NCBI RefSeq assembly: GCF_030376605.1
Contig: NZ_JARRAE010000010.1
Coordinates: 62,001-126,000, forward strand
Length of the DNA: 64,000 nucleotides
DNA from: Pseudochrobactrum sp. sp1633
Lineage (GTDB): Bacteria; Pseudomonadota; Alphaproteobacteria; Rhizobiales; Rhizobiaceae
Reading direction: 5' to 3'
In this document: in pieces, positions 55,318-63,125 of the stretch
Layout: each line of letters opens with the position of its first letter
Position numbering within the stretch: position 1 is the stretch's first letter
Made by a program: the position numbers and the translations under genes
Notes under the pieces: generated by a model
What the model saw: the letters and a program-made list of their open reading frames with translations, nothing else
Told to the model about the DNA's origin: nothing
Database searches by the model: none

Positions 55318-55704
55318 TTACTTTGCTTTTTTGGCACGCAATCTGGCGGCAACGCCACTGAACATAAGGCCGATACCGGCACCGATTAAACCAAAACTTA
55401 GGGCAGTGAAGCCGATGTCCGATTGATTGGCAGAGGCGATGGATTGAGCTGCGGTGGTAGCATCGGAGCCGTTTGCTTTCGCATCCATCATCGCAACCAT
55501 GCCAGGCTCATTGCACTTAGGCAGCAGCGAGGCTTTAGCCTCTGGACTGTCACCATAGTTATCAAGTACAATTTTCTCACATCTTTGCTGATCTGCAGTT
55601 GGCACAGAATTGGTGTTGAATTGAAGATATAAGCCTGCTGCAAGAGCCAGAACTCCAAGACCGGATAGAAGGATGGAGCGGGATGCGGTGTTTGCTTGAG
55701 CCAT
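55318..55704 (-). CDS. Small hypothetical protein with two membrane segments
   Basis: A 128-residue protein with a membrane segment near 9-30, a periplasmic loop of about 60 residues with two Cys (QRCEKIVL and LLPKCNEP), and a second segment near 97-118, ending RLRAKKAK. No family recognised. The start at 55704 follows AAGGCAGTC. Confidence 0.65.
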   Translation of the reverse strand: MAQANTASRSILLSGLGVLALAAGLYLQFNTNSVPTADQQRCEKIVLDNYGDSPEAKASLLPKCNEPGMVAMMDAKANGSDATTAAQSIASANQSDIGFTALSFGLIGAGIGLMFSGVAARLRAKKAK

Positions 55705-55810
55705 AAAGACTGCCTTTTGATGTTGTAAAGGCATGCATAAATCTTGAGTCTCAGGCTAAAAGCAAGACAATCTGCAGTTTGAAAACATAAACGCCAGCAA
55801 AGCGAAGATG

Positions 55811-56557
55811 TTACGCAACGATCAGATTGCGCCCTTGCCGTTTGGCAATGTACATTTTTTCGTCAGCTTCAAGCAGTGACTGATCAATATTGAAGCCTGC
55901 ATTGCATAGCGTTACGCCGATACTGGCCGTGATGCTGACAATTTTATTATCAGATGCAACAAGACGCAGAGTGCTTATTTCGCGGCGGATATTTTCTGCA
56001 TATTTATAGATGAAATTCAAATCCGGATTTTTGATAAAAACGCCGAATTCTTCACCGCCGAGCCTGCCTACAAAACCCTTCTTGTCCGTCAACCGGATCA
56101 GAAGAAGTCCGATGCGCCTGAGCGCGGCATCGCCGGTCGCATGGCCATAGGTGTCATTTATCGTCTTGAAGTGATCCAGATCAATAAACAGCAGACCGCC
56201 GGATTGTTGGTTTTCGCTTACGGTTATCAGTTCGTCCAGAAATGTAGCGCGGTTGAGTACGCCGGTAAGGCTGTCTTCTCTCGAGTGTTTACGCAAGAGC
56301 GCATTTGCTTTTTGCAGTTCATCCCGAATACGGAGCGCCTCATCTTTCGCTATACGAAGGCGCTCAGAGTTTAAATAATGCAGTGCGGACATGGGGATTG
56401 CAGTCGCCAGCGGGCAGACGATTGTCATAATCAGGCCTGCACCGGCAAGTTGCCCGCCCATCATGGGTACAAAGATACTGGTTATGATGAGTGTCAGTGT
56501 TAACGCCAGCGCACCGGTTAAAACTGCTTTAAGAAAAATGCGCCAATAATTTATCAT
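55811..56557 (-). CDS. Membrane-bound diguanylate cyclase (GGDEF domain)
   Basis: A 248-residue protein with two membrane segments (about 6-30 and 35-60), a short coiled linker and a GGDEF domain. The active site is intact: FIDLDHFKTINDTYGH and RLGGEEFGVF. The start of the domain, LTGVLNRATFLDEL, is typical. The usual inhibitory RxxD site five residues before GGEEF is not in place: RLTD lies eight residues upstream. It likely makes c-di-GMP. It is the last host gene before the prophage boundary. Confidence 0.92.
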   Translation of the reverse strand: MINYWRIFLKAVLTGALALTLTLIITSIFVPMMGGQLAGAGLIMTIVCPLATAIPMSALHYLNSERLRIAKDEALRIRDELQKANALLRKHSREDSLTGVLNRATFLDELITVSENQQSGGLLFIDLDHFKTINDTYGHATGDAALRRIGLLLIRLTDKKGFVGRLGGEEFGVFIKNPDLNFIYKYAENIRREISTLRLVASDNKIVSITASIGVTLCNAGFNIDQSLLEADEKMYIAKRQGRNLIVA

Positions 56558-57070
56558 GACCCGTAGCTTCAAAGTTTTAAAGACTATTCAAAAAATTCAC
56601 GGCGCGTGTCTCTTAACACGGGATGCAGCTATTGCCGATAGTTAATACTGAGAGAAATAAGCGTGCAGCAGCATGCCAGCTTGTTTTGCTGAGTAATTCA
56701 TAGTTTTTGAAAGTTTAGATGGCGCAATGGTGCGGGGAATTTCATTTTCCGGAAACATAAAAGCTGCTTCAGGCATAAAATCCGGTTGTCGCTTTTTAAA
56801 AGCACCCGCAGAGAATAGATGAATTGCAGATGAGCGGGGCAGGCGGGACGAAAGTACGGCGCTGAAAACCGCATGCGAATACGTGCGGGAAATGGCTTCA
56901 AGTTGAAAAGAGAATGATTGAAATGAATGGCGATCCCGACTGGATTCGAACCAGTGACCTACGGCTTAGAAGGCAGAAACTAATTTAATTAAAACAATGC
57001 TTTAAATGTAAAATGAGGCTGTTTAGGTCGCTAGAAGATCAATGGGTTACAGTGATTTTGTAAACTAAAA
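56558..57070. other. Chromosome-prophage boundary region
   Basis: This 513-base gap carries the tRNA fragment at 56928-56974. Between 56975 and 57070, next to the integrase stop, the sequence is very AT-rich. The stretch 56580-56900 shows a short open frame but no codon pattern or site that would support a gene. Confidence 0.6.
56928..56974 (-). tRNA. 3' part of a tRNA-Arg(TCT) gene, probable attachment site
   Basis: On the minus strand the sequence runs from the anticodon loop CTTCTAA through the 3' arm of the anticodon stem (GCCGT), the variable loop AGGTC, the T-arm ACTGG-TTCGAAT-CCAGT, an acceptor arm CGGGATC, G and CCA. The anticodon would be TCT (Arg). The 5' half is missing: bases just before the loop do not pair properly (TCTGC against GCCGT), and there is no GATCCCG nearby. 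This is what is left after integration into the 3' part of a tRNA gene, where the intact tRNA is formed at the far end of the element. Confidence 0.82.
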
Positions 57071-58096
57071 TCACTGCCCCTTTTTCTCCATTTTTAGGAT
57101 TACTGCATCGTTCGTTTGCTCATCATGCGCGAGATAGTGGGCTTCCAGCACTCTTGTCACGTCTTTGATAGAATGGCCGGAAGCTGCAGCAATTTCCTCA
57201 ACAGTGGCTCCGCTTCTACGTGCCTTTGTGATGAAAGTTCCTCGCAGATCATGAAAGGTTACGCCGCTGATCCCAGCTCTTTTAATGGCGCGACCCCATG
57301 AGGTTTTAAACCCGTCGCTTGTCCATGGTGTCCCCTGACTGCTCGTGAGTATTGTCACAGACTGTTTGTCCATAGAATCAAGCATTGTTTTTAAGGTTGA
57401 ATACACGCGAATTGTTACGCGCTTTCCTGTTTTGGATTGCTTTAGCCGGATGTGTTGACCGTCATATGCTGACCACGTGAGGTTTAGGATGTCGCCTTGT
57501 CGTTGGCCTGTCCATAAGGCCAGCATTAGGGCATGGATCAGGTTGTCGCTGAGTGCTTTGTTTGCAAGTTCGATCTGTTCATCTGTCCAAATGATATCAG
57601 CGCGAGTGCCTTTCCAGAGCCTGCCGCCACCAGTGCACGGATTCCGTGTAATCAGCTCCATATCAAGCGCCCACGAAAAAACGCGCTTCACCACCGCCCA
57701 TGCCCTGTCAGCTTTGCGTGGTGTCTGTGCCATGGTATCTCGCCAGTCCTTAAAGACAGATCTTGCACCATGCTCATTAAGTGCGATGATCGGCATATCA
57801 CCAAACTCGGATGACAATTGAGCCAGAAAAGGATCATAATCCCTTTGGCTGACTGCGCTGAGATCCGTGTAGGCCGGTGAAGTCTTATACTGGACAATCA
57901 AGCCAGCAAGGCTGTCGTTATCAGGTTGCACGGCTGTCTTGGAAATTGCGTGAAACTCAGAAACAAATCCCGCAGGGTCTATGGTCGGGTCTACCATAAG
58001 ACGCGGGCCGCCTCGCCATGCATAGTAATACGTTTGCGTTTTGCCACCGGACAAACGCTTTTTGACTTTATGCAGCCCTTTAAGTGGTACGCGCAT
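57071..58096 (-). CDS. int: Tyrosine recombinase (phage integrase)
   Basis: A 341-residue site-specific recombinase. It has an N-terminal DNA-binding domain (about 60-160) and a catalytic domain with Arg199 (TGQRQGD), Lys222, His282 and Arg285 (HDLRG), His308 (SGHS) and the nucleophile Tyr321 (AHYLAH). The gene ends about 100 bases from the tRNA-Arg fragment. It overlaps the next gene by 17 bases. Confidence 0.96.
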   Translation of the reverse strand: MRVPLKGLHKVKKRLSGGKTQTYYYAWRGGPRLMVDPTIDPAGFVSEFHAISKTAVQPDNDSLAGLIVQYKTSPAYTDLSAVSQRDYDPFLAQLSSEFGDMPIIALNEHGARSVFKDWRDTMAQTPRKADRAWAVVKRVFSWALDMELITRNPCTGGGRLWKGTRADIIWTDEQIELANKALSDNLIHALMLALWTGQRQGDILNLTWSAYDGQHIRLKQSKTGKRVTIRVYSTLKTMLDSMDKQSVTILTSSQGTPWTSDGFKTSWGRAIKRAGISGVTFHDLRGTFITKARRSGATVEEIAAASGHSIKDVTRVLEAHYLAHDEQTNDAVILKMEKKGQ

Positions 58097-58331
58097 GTTT
58101 TCGTGCTTTCCATGCCTCTAAGGCTGACATTGTAGAATAATCGGTATTGCGATCCAATGAAGTCAACCATTCATCAAGGCGTAACCGTAAAAACCTTTGT
58201 CCTCGCGTTGAAGGTGTGAGTGCCACCGGTCTGACAGGGCAGACTTCCTTGAAGGTTTCTGTGGAGAGGCCGCAATATGCTGCAGCCTGATTTAAGGGCA
58301 TAGCAGCAGGCCAGTAAGGCTGGTTTTTCAT
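58080..58331 (-). CDS. Excisionase-like helix-turn-helix protein
   Basis: An 83-residue protein with a winged-helix/MerR-type fold suggested by LNQAAAYCGLSTETFKEVCP, then RFLRLRLDEWLTSLD, which is the usual pattern of AlpA/Xis proteins. The ATG at 58331 follows AAGGAGG, a strong site. It overlaps the integrase start by 17 bases, as expected for int/xis pairs. Confidence 0.8.
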   Translation of the reverse strand: MKNQPYWPAAMPLNQAAAYCGLSTETFKEVCPVRPVALTPSTRGQRFLRLRLDEWLTSLDRNTDYSTMSALEAWKARKHARTT

Positions 58332-58594
58332 GTTCCACCTCCTTCCGGTGCGAGTGGTGAGGCGGCGAGCATCAAACGCCATTCATCTTCCATATTTTCG
58401 TATTCATTGCTTGTAACGGTGATGCCCCACGCCTTACCTGCAGCTATAACCATTTTTTCTGTCGGCTCTTTCAGGGCGCCGTAAAACAAGTCTGCAATCT
58501 TTCTCGCGGTGTGCATCGGATAGACGGCAAGTCCGCGCGCGCAGTCTGCATGAATGATACGTGCGGCTTCCTCAATCAGCTCATCCCTTGTCAT
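58328..58594 (-). CDS. Phage hypothetical protein, 88 residues
   Basis: A small acidic/neutral protein starting MTRDELIEEAARIIHADCAR. GGAGG lies 6 bases before the ATG. It overlaps the next gene downstream by 4 bases and the one upstream by 14. No family recognised; the first half resembles small phage proteins of unknown role. Confidence 0.72.
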   Translation of the reverse strand: MTRDELIEEAARIIHADCARGLAVYPMHTARKIADLFYGALKEPTEKMVIAAGKAWGITVTSNEYENMEDEWRLMLAASPLAPEGGGT

Positions 58595-59228
58595 TGCTGG
58601 CCTCCACGTTGAGGGCGGCACGGGCTTCAACTTGCCACCAAAGAAGACCGGTAGCCTGTGTAGGGCTTGATATTTTAGTCAAAACCTCTCGCAACCTCTC
58701 ATTCTCCGCTTTCAGGTCAGCGGTTGGTGCTGCGTAGAGGGGTTGATGCTCCCACCAATACTGGTCTGTTTCGCCGTAATACCAATTTTCATTCTCGCTA
58801 TGTCTATAGCGATACGCAATCGGCTCCTGCGCTTCATACTGCGCGAGTTTGGCTTCTGCGGCTTCGATGCGCTTCCATAGCAACGCATTTTGTTTGAATG
58901 CTGCATTGCTAACATCAATCTGATTATTCTTCGCGGCGATGATTTCGTCCTTCTGCATAAGGTCTGCTTGTTTGTCATTAAGAAGGCACGACAGTTCATC
59001 AATGATTTCAGCGGCTTGCGAGTACAGGACGTATTTGCCCTCTGTGTGCTCCATCATCTTATGCTGGTTCGGATATTCGCAGTGCTTCCAGCGCACCAAC
59101 TCCGGCACGTCTGGCACGGCGCGTGTTCCTAGACCTTTGCAACGGCGGCAGAAAATATCCATCACAGCGTTAAGTCCACCTTCACCTGTCCCGTTGCAGG
59201 CTTCACACGGCTTCAATTCACTTATCAT
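58581..59228 (-). CDS. Phage protein with two DnaJ-type zinc-binding motifs and a coiled coil
   Basis: A 215-residue protein. Near the N-terminus CEACNGTGEGG and CRRCKGLGT form a CxxCxGxG pair, as in the DnaJ zinc finger. A coiled-coil follows (about 70-130, with LLNDKQADLMQKDEIIAAKNN), then an aromatic segment WYYGETDQYWWEHQPLY that resembles a family of phage proteins ending in LY-x-x-P. Function unknown. It is the second gene from the 43-residue zinc-ribbon gene. Confidence 0.75.
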   Translation of the reverse strand: MISELKPCEACNGTGEGGLNAVMDIFCRRCKGLGTRAVPDVPELVRWKHCEYPNQHKMMEHTEGKYVLYSQAAEIIDELSCLLNDKQADLMQKDEIIAAKNNQIDVSNAAFKQNALLWKRIEAAEAKLAQYEAQEPIAYRYRHSENENWYYGETDQYWWEHQPLYAAPTADLKAENERLREVLTKISSPTQATGLLWWQVEARAALNVEASNDKG

Positions 59229-59356
59229 GATGCTGTCCTTTCAGGCGATTTCTCCCAATCGCAAGGATACCAAGCCCAATCACGCATTGCGCACTGATCT
59301 ATTGATGGCCTTCCGCAAAACGGGCAGGTCTGTTTATCCGTTGCTTTCTTACTCAC
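59225..59356 (-). CDS. Small zinc-ribbon-like phage protein, 43 residues
   Basis: The GTG at 59356 follows AAGGA with a 7-base spacer and overlaps the stop of the upstream gene (GTGAGTAA). It encodes 43 residues with CPFCGRPSIDQC and later YPCDWEK: four Cys in a CxxC...C...C pattern. Its stop overlaps the ATG of the next gene (ATGA). Overlaps on both sides and a good ribosome binding site support a real gene even though it is short. The Cys pattern suggests metal binding. Confidence 0.68.
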   Translation of the reverse strand: MSKKATDKQTCPFCGRPSIDQCAMRDWAWYPCDWEKSPERTAS

Positions 59357-59918
59357 TCCCACATCCTTGCACTGGTTCGGCAGATAGGGCGCGATAGTCT
59401 GGCTTCAATTTCCTGATACCCTGTTCAGCTTCATTGCGCGTAATATCATCATAGGCATCTAAAGCATTGAGAGATTGCTCAACGCCATTTTCAAACCCTT
59501 CCTCAAACGCCTGTCTCCGCACCGCCGCCACGTCAACGGGCTTGGTCAACGCTTCGATTTCACAAGCCATTTTATCGAGCCTGTCCCAAACATCATTATT
59601 CAGGATACTTTGTTCTGGATCGTGACCATTGATGATTTGCTCAAGATCAGTGCTTGTTTGATTAATAATGAGATTGCGTGATGTGTTAGCGTGGCGCTCT
59701 TCTTTCGTAGGCACCTCTACAGCACAAGGCGCAGAGAGGTGAGGGATATCGTTTAAGGCGTCAAGAAGTTCAAGGCCAACATTCTTCAAGGCATAGCAAA
59801 TTTCCTGCGTATAATCTCTACTGCCTTCATTGATGAAGTATTTTGCAATCTTCTCGATCTTTTCACGAGCCTGCACAGCCTCATCCGGTATATGCGCTGT
59901 GGTGTGTGTATCTTTCAT
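59349..59918 (-). CDS. Phage hypothetical protein, 189 residues
   Basis: A mostly helical acidic protein, with repeated Glu/Asp and EQIINGHDPEQSILNNDVWDR in the middle. No domain recognised. It overlaps its upstream and downstream neighbours by 4 and 8 bases. Confidence 0.72.
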   Translation of the reverse strand: MKDTHTTAHIPDEAVQAREKIEKIAKYFINEGSRDYTQEICYALKNVGLELLDALNDIPHLSAPCAVEVPTKEERHANTSRNLIINQTSTDLEQIINGHDPEQSILNNDVWDRLDKMACEIEALTKPVDVAAVRRQAFEEGFENGVEQSLNALDAYDDITRNEAEQGIRKLKPDYRALSAEPVQGCGSE

Positions 59919-60160
59919 AGCGCACCTCCACTGGCAGCATTGGGAAATATGCCAAATGACATCAAGCGAGCTTTAATCGCTAAAACCACCTCAACGGATT
60001 TATCATTCAGCTCACACACATCGTCGTGCCCGTAATTACTCGGATTGATTTCTCCGAGGGTCTCATACGCCCACTCAAGAAAGTCTACTTCGCTATCAAA
60101 GGCACTTTGCCCATCGGCGGGTTCAGGTGCACCGGTGTTCATCTGATCTTTATCTGTCAT
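59915..60160 (-). CDS. Phage hypothetical protein, 81 residues
   Basis: A small acidic protein starting MTDKDQMNTGAPEPADGQSA and ending in FPNAASGGAL. It overlaps the HNH gene upstream by 4 bases (ATGA). No family recognised. Confidence 0.68.
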   Translation of the reverse strand: MTDKDQMNTGAPEPADGQSAFDSEVDFLEWAYETLGEINPSNYGHDDVCELNDKSVEVVLAIKARLMSFGIFPNAASGGAL

Positions 60161-60567
60161 TGCATGCGCTCCTGTGGCTGGATTGGCTCATAAAGTGAGC
60201 GGCGGTGCTGAACGATTTTTGTGAGTGGCGGCTTTGGTTGTTTCTTGCCGGAAAGCTTTGATGACGGGCGCTTTGCACCAATATGCTTCCCGCGAACGCT
60301 TGCAACTTTTGCTTTCTCTGCTACGTCCTGCCTTGTCTTTTTAATGTGGCAGTGAGAATGCGCTGGGGCTAAGTTGCTTTCACGGTTTTCGCCACCGTTA
60401 ATCAGTGCAATTCGGTGATCCGCATCCCATGTTTCAAACGGGACTTTGATCGGCAGATTGCAGCAGTGGCAGATACCATTTGCACGATCAAAAACCCTTT
60501 CGCGCACACGTGGCGGGATTTTCGTGTCGTCTGTCTTGCCAACCCATTCTTTGATTGAACGAGCCAT
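60157..60567 (-). CDS. HNH endonuclease
   Basis: A 136-residue protein with an HNH nuclease fold. ICHCCNLPI is the first metal knuckle, DADHRIALINGGENRESNLAPAHSHCH holds the HNH core with His/Asn, and a basic tail follows (KKTRQD and later RPSSKLSGKKQPKPP). In tailed phages such enzymes often act with packaging, but this one lies among early genes. Its ATG shares a base with the previous stop (TGATG). Confidence 0.88.
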   Translation of the reverse strand: MARSIKEWVGKTDDTKIPPRVRERVFDRANGICHCCNLPIKVPFETWDADHRIALINGGENRESNLAPAHSHCHIKKTRQDVAEKAKVASVRGKHIGAKRPSSKLSGKKQPKPPLTKIVQHRRSLYEPIQPQERMQ

Positions 60568-60800
60568 CAGCGCCCCCAATCCAGAGAGCCATTGCGATAT
60601 GGAATGCCGCGCTCAATGGCAACGATTACAGCTGTGGTTCTGAGCAATTCACGCTCAAGATGGCTGTATCGCTTCTTGTCTTTCTTGGCTTTGGCGATAG
60701 TGGCCTTGAGAGTTTCAGCGGTGGCGCGAAGCTCTGGCAGTGGATCATCCTGAAAACCGAGAAGCTTGCGCAGTTTTGAAATGAGGAACTGAATAATCAT
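60567..60800 (-). CDS. Phage hypothetical protein, 77 residues
   Basis: A basic, helical protein starting MIIQFLISKLRKLLGFQ, with AKAKKDKKRYSHLERELLR after it. GGAGG lies 4 bases before the ATG. It overlaps the NinB gene by 4 bases. No family recognised. Confidence 0.7.
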   Translation of the reverse strand: MIIQFLISKLRKLLGFQDDPLPELRATAETLKATIAKAKKDKKRYSHLERELLRTTAVIVAIERGIPYRNGSLDWGR

Positions 60801-61222
60801 ACTGCCTCCATAAGGTAGCCTTGGCGACGTGTTTCGGTGAGGGGGATATGATGATCGGCGCACCATGCCAGCGCATATTCGAGCAAAGAGGCGGCGCGTT
60901 TAACTGACATGCGGGCGGTGCTTTCGCGAATGTTTACGAATTCGCCCTCAAGCCCCGGCACAAATTCGACTTCGCCCTGCGTTGCTTTTGTGTGACCGGA
61001 AACAAGCAGAACTTTCCATTCTTCCGATTTTCGTGGTTTACCAGCCCATTCAAAACCAGACTTCGCAATGTCAGAACAAATTGAATGAAAGAAATCATTC
61101 TGGCCTCCGCTTCTGGTTGGTGGTGCAAAGGTTGCTGTGTGACCGTCAGGGAGAGCCATAAGCGCTCGGATTGCATTCTGGCGAACCTGCGGATTTACGA
61201 TGGTGTAACGCTGCTTTTCCAT
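60797..61222 (-). CDS. ninB: NinB family recombination protein
   Basis: A 141-residue protein like lambda NinB (Orf). The N-terminal ALMALPDGHTATFAPPTRSGGQNDFFHSI and WKVLLVSGH match the family. Lambda Orf helps RecFOR-like loading in phage recombination. It lies 8 bases after the SSB gene and is followed by HNH and others. Confidence 0.85.
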   Translation of the reverse strand: MEKQRYTIVNPQVRQNAIRALMALPDGHTATFAPPTRSGGQNDFFHSICSDIAKSGFEWAGKPRKSEEWKVLLVSGHTKATQGEVEFVPGLEGEFVNIRESTARMSVKRAASLLEYALAWCADHHIPLTETRRQGYLMEAV

Positions 61223-61230
61223 GAGGCACC

Positions 61231-61695
61231 TCAGAACGGAATGTCATCATCGAGATTGTCGTCAAAGCCACCGCCATATCCGCCAGATTGCTGGCTATAG
61301 GACTGTTCGGACTGGCGGGATTGGCTTTGTTGTTGACCTTCACCGCGACTGTCGAGCATCTGCAATTCGCCGCGGAACTTCTGCAGAACAATCTCAGTCG
61401 TGTAGCGGTCGTTACCGTTCTGATCCGCCCATTTACGAGTTTGCAGCTGGCCTTCGATGTAAACCTTGGCGCCTTTTTTCAGATACTGCTCAGCAACCTT
61501 GGCCAGATTTTCGTTGAAGATTACGACGCTGTGCCATTCGGTTTTATCCTTACGCTCACCGCTCTGACGGTCACGCCAGCTTTCCGAAGTGGCAATGCGT
61601 AGATTTGCAACCGGCTCACCGGATTGCAGGCGGCGGATTTCAGGATCAGAACCCAGATTGCCGACCAAAATTACTTTATTGACTGAGCCGGCCAT
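61231..61695 (-). CDS. ssb: Single-stranded DNA-binding protein
   Basis: A 154-residue SSB with the OB fold ([53 protein letters not shown]), a Gln/Ser/Gly linker and the acidic tip DDDIPF, which binds recombination and repair partners. The ATG at 61695 shares a base with the upstream stop (TAATG). A phage-encoded copy is likely because of its place between YqaJ and NinB. Confidence 0.96.
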   Translation of the reverse strand: MAGSVNKVILVGNLGSDPEIRRLQSGEPVANLRIATSESWRDRQSGERKDKTEWHSVVIFNENLAKVAEQYLKKGAKVYIEGQLQTRKWADQNGNDRYTTEIVLQKFRGELQMLDSRGEGQQQSQSRQSEQSYSQQSGGYGGGFDDNLDDDIPF

Positions 61696-62336
61696 TATGC
61701 TGCTTCCTTCAAACTTGGGGCGCATACGTTTTGCAGCGCAGTGATTTTGTCATTGATTTCACACAGAAACTCGGAGACCTCAGCTTCGAGGTTTGCGATC
61801 AGTTCATCATCACGCTCAACGCGCTTTACAAAGAGGCGCATTTCTTCCGGCATCCGTGGGTCGAATGAAACGAAATCACACCACTTGCGACCGGTGCATG
61901 CCATCTGCCACATCATTTGTTTGATGTACTTGGCCGGAGCTTTCCCACTCAGCATTGTTTCGATATGCGTTGATGTGTTGGGGCACTTGATCTCCACCAG
62001 ACCGTCCGTGCCGACCAAGCCGTCAGGGCTGGCACCAGTCATTTCGATTGATGGATGAGCGACAAAGGCTACTTGCTCCACAAGCTCATTTGCATGGAAC
62101 TGATAGGCAAGTCTCGCCTCCGGCTCTTGCTCATTGCCCCATTGGATTGAGCTATTTGTGAATGTTGCTTCGACGGAGCCGGTCAAACGCTCTGCAATGA
62201 GCTGCGCCATGTAATTCGCGCGTGATGCCGATACTCCTGTTTTCACCTTCGCCGTCACATCGGAAACACGGGAGGCGGTGACTTTGCCAAGGCGCAAAGC
62301 ATGCCAGTCGTCAGAACCTTGAATAATGTTATCCAT
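61695..62336 (-). CDS. YqaJ family (lambda Exo-like) 5'-3' exonuclease
   Basis: A 213-residue nuclease of the PD-(D/E)xK superfamily. N-terminal [20 protein letters not shown] matches YqaJ, Asp105 in GASPDGLVG and Glu115-x-Lys117 in LVEIKCPN form the metal site. In phages such an exonuclease resects DNA ends so that an annealase can act. It overlaps the ERF gene by 8 bases, a direct sign of a pair. Confidence 0.93.
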   Translation of the reverse strand: MDNIIQGSDDWHALRLGKVTASRVSDVTAKVKTGVSASRANYMAQLIAERLTGSVEATFTNSSIQWGNEQEPEARLAYQFHANELVEQVAFVAHPSIEMTGASPDGLVGTDGLVEIKCPNTSTHIETMLSGKAPAKYIKQMMWQMACTGRKWCDFVSFDPRMPEEMRLFVKRVERDDELIANLEAEVSEFLCEINDKITALQNVCAPSLKEAA

Positions 62337-63105
62337 TTGCGCGGCTTTCGATTGTTGCAGTCAGTTTTTTCTTTGCACCTTCAAAACGATCCTCGGTAAG
62401 GTCTTGAACTGCGTTGACTTTGTAGAACTGGCACCAAACCGCGATATTCATTCCAGCCTGATCAATAAGGGCGAGAAGCTCATCGCGTTGCGCCGAATTA
62501 ATCGGATCGCGCTTTACTGGCTGATTATTGCCATCCGTATCGTCGCCAGTACTGATGTTGAACAGCATGCAAAGCAGATACCGGCGACCATAGGTGGCAG
62601 TGCTGCCAAATGCCTGGGTGCCGGTTTTATTGACCTTGCCTTGTGCGCCTGCACCATCGACAGGGATTTCACCTACGCCATTGCGTGAGTGGCCTTCTGC
62701 GTGGGAAATCTCCCAGACAATGCGCAGTTCGCCCTTGTTGTTGTAGCCGTCTGGCTGAAATGAAACGGCAAAACCATGCTTGTGAATGGTTGGCATTGCC
62801 TGCTCTTCGATTGCCGCCAGATCAGCATAGCGCGACTTAGTATGGTCGTTGCCACGGTTCTTGATAACGACCGGCAATTCGGACTGGCATTTAGACATAG
62901 CGGCAAAATATGCCTTCTTTGCCTGACGCTCTTCATCTTCACGGGCGCGATCTTCCATGCGCTCCTTCATGTCGAGCATCTTTTCAAGGCGATCCAGCGG
63001 GATATTCGGATCCATTGCGATACGCTCAATCATGGAGATCATCGGCGCATCGGCGCTATAAGATTGAGTTTCTGTAGGCGTGTGAATTTCAAGTGCGGCG
63101 CTCAT
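62329..63105 (-). CDS. erf: ERF family single-strand annealing protein
   Basis: A 258-residue protein. The central ERF region has KAYFAAMSKCQSELPVV, KSRYADLAAIEEQAMPTIHK, the glycine-rich GTQAFGSTATYGRRYLLCML and GDDTDGNNQ. ERF anneals complementary strands like Red-beta and RecT. The start at 63105 follows AAAGGAA. The N-terminal 70 residues are variable and polar; a longer frame to 63213 is not supported. Confidence 0.93.
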   Translation of the reverse strand: MSAALEIHTPTETQSYSADAPMISMIERIAMDPNIPLDRLEKMLDMKERMEDRAREDEERQAKKAYFAAMSKCQSELPVVIKNRGNDHTKSRYADLAAIEEQAMPTIHKHGFAVSFQPDGYNNKGELRIVWEISHAEGHSRNGVGEIPVDGAGAQGKVNKTGTQAFGSTATYGRRYLLCMLFNISTGDDTDGNNQPVKRDPINSAQRDELLALIDQAGMNIAVWCQFYKVNAVQDLTEDRFEGAKKKLTATIESRANG

Positions 63106-63125
63106 GTGAGTTCCTTTCAATGAAT

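Noticed and set aside
56698-56901. 67-codon frame between the GGDEF gene and the tRNA fragment
   Set aside because: No ribosome binding site, no neighbour overlap and no family pattern.
56928-57010. A complete tRNA gene
   Set aside because: Only the part from the anticodon loop to CCA is present; the 5' acceptor and D-arm are missing, so it is called a fragment.
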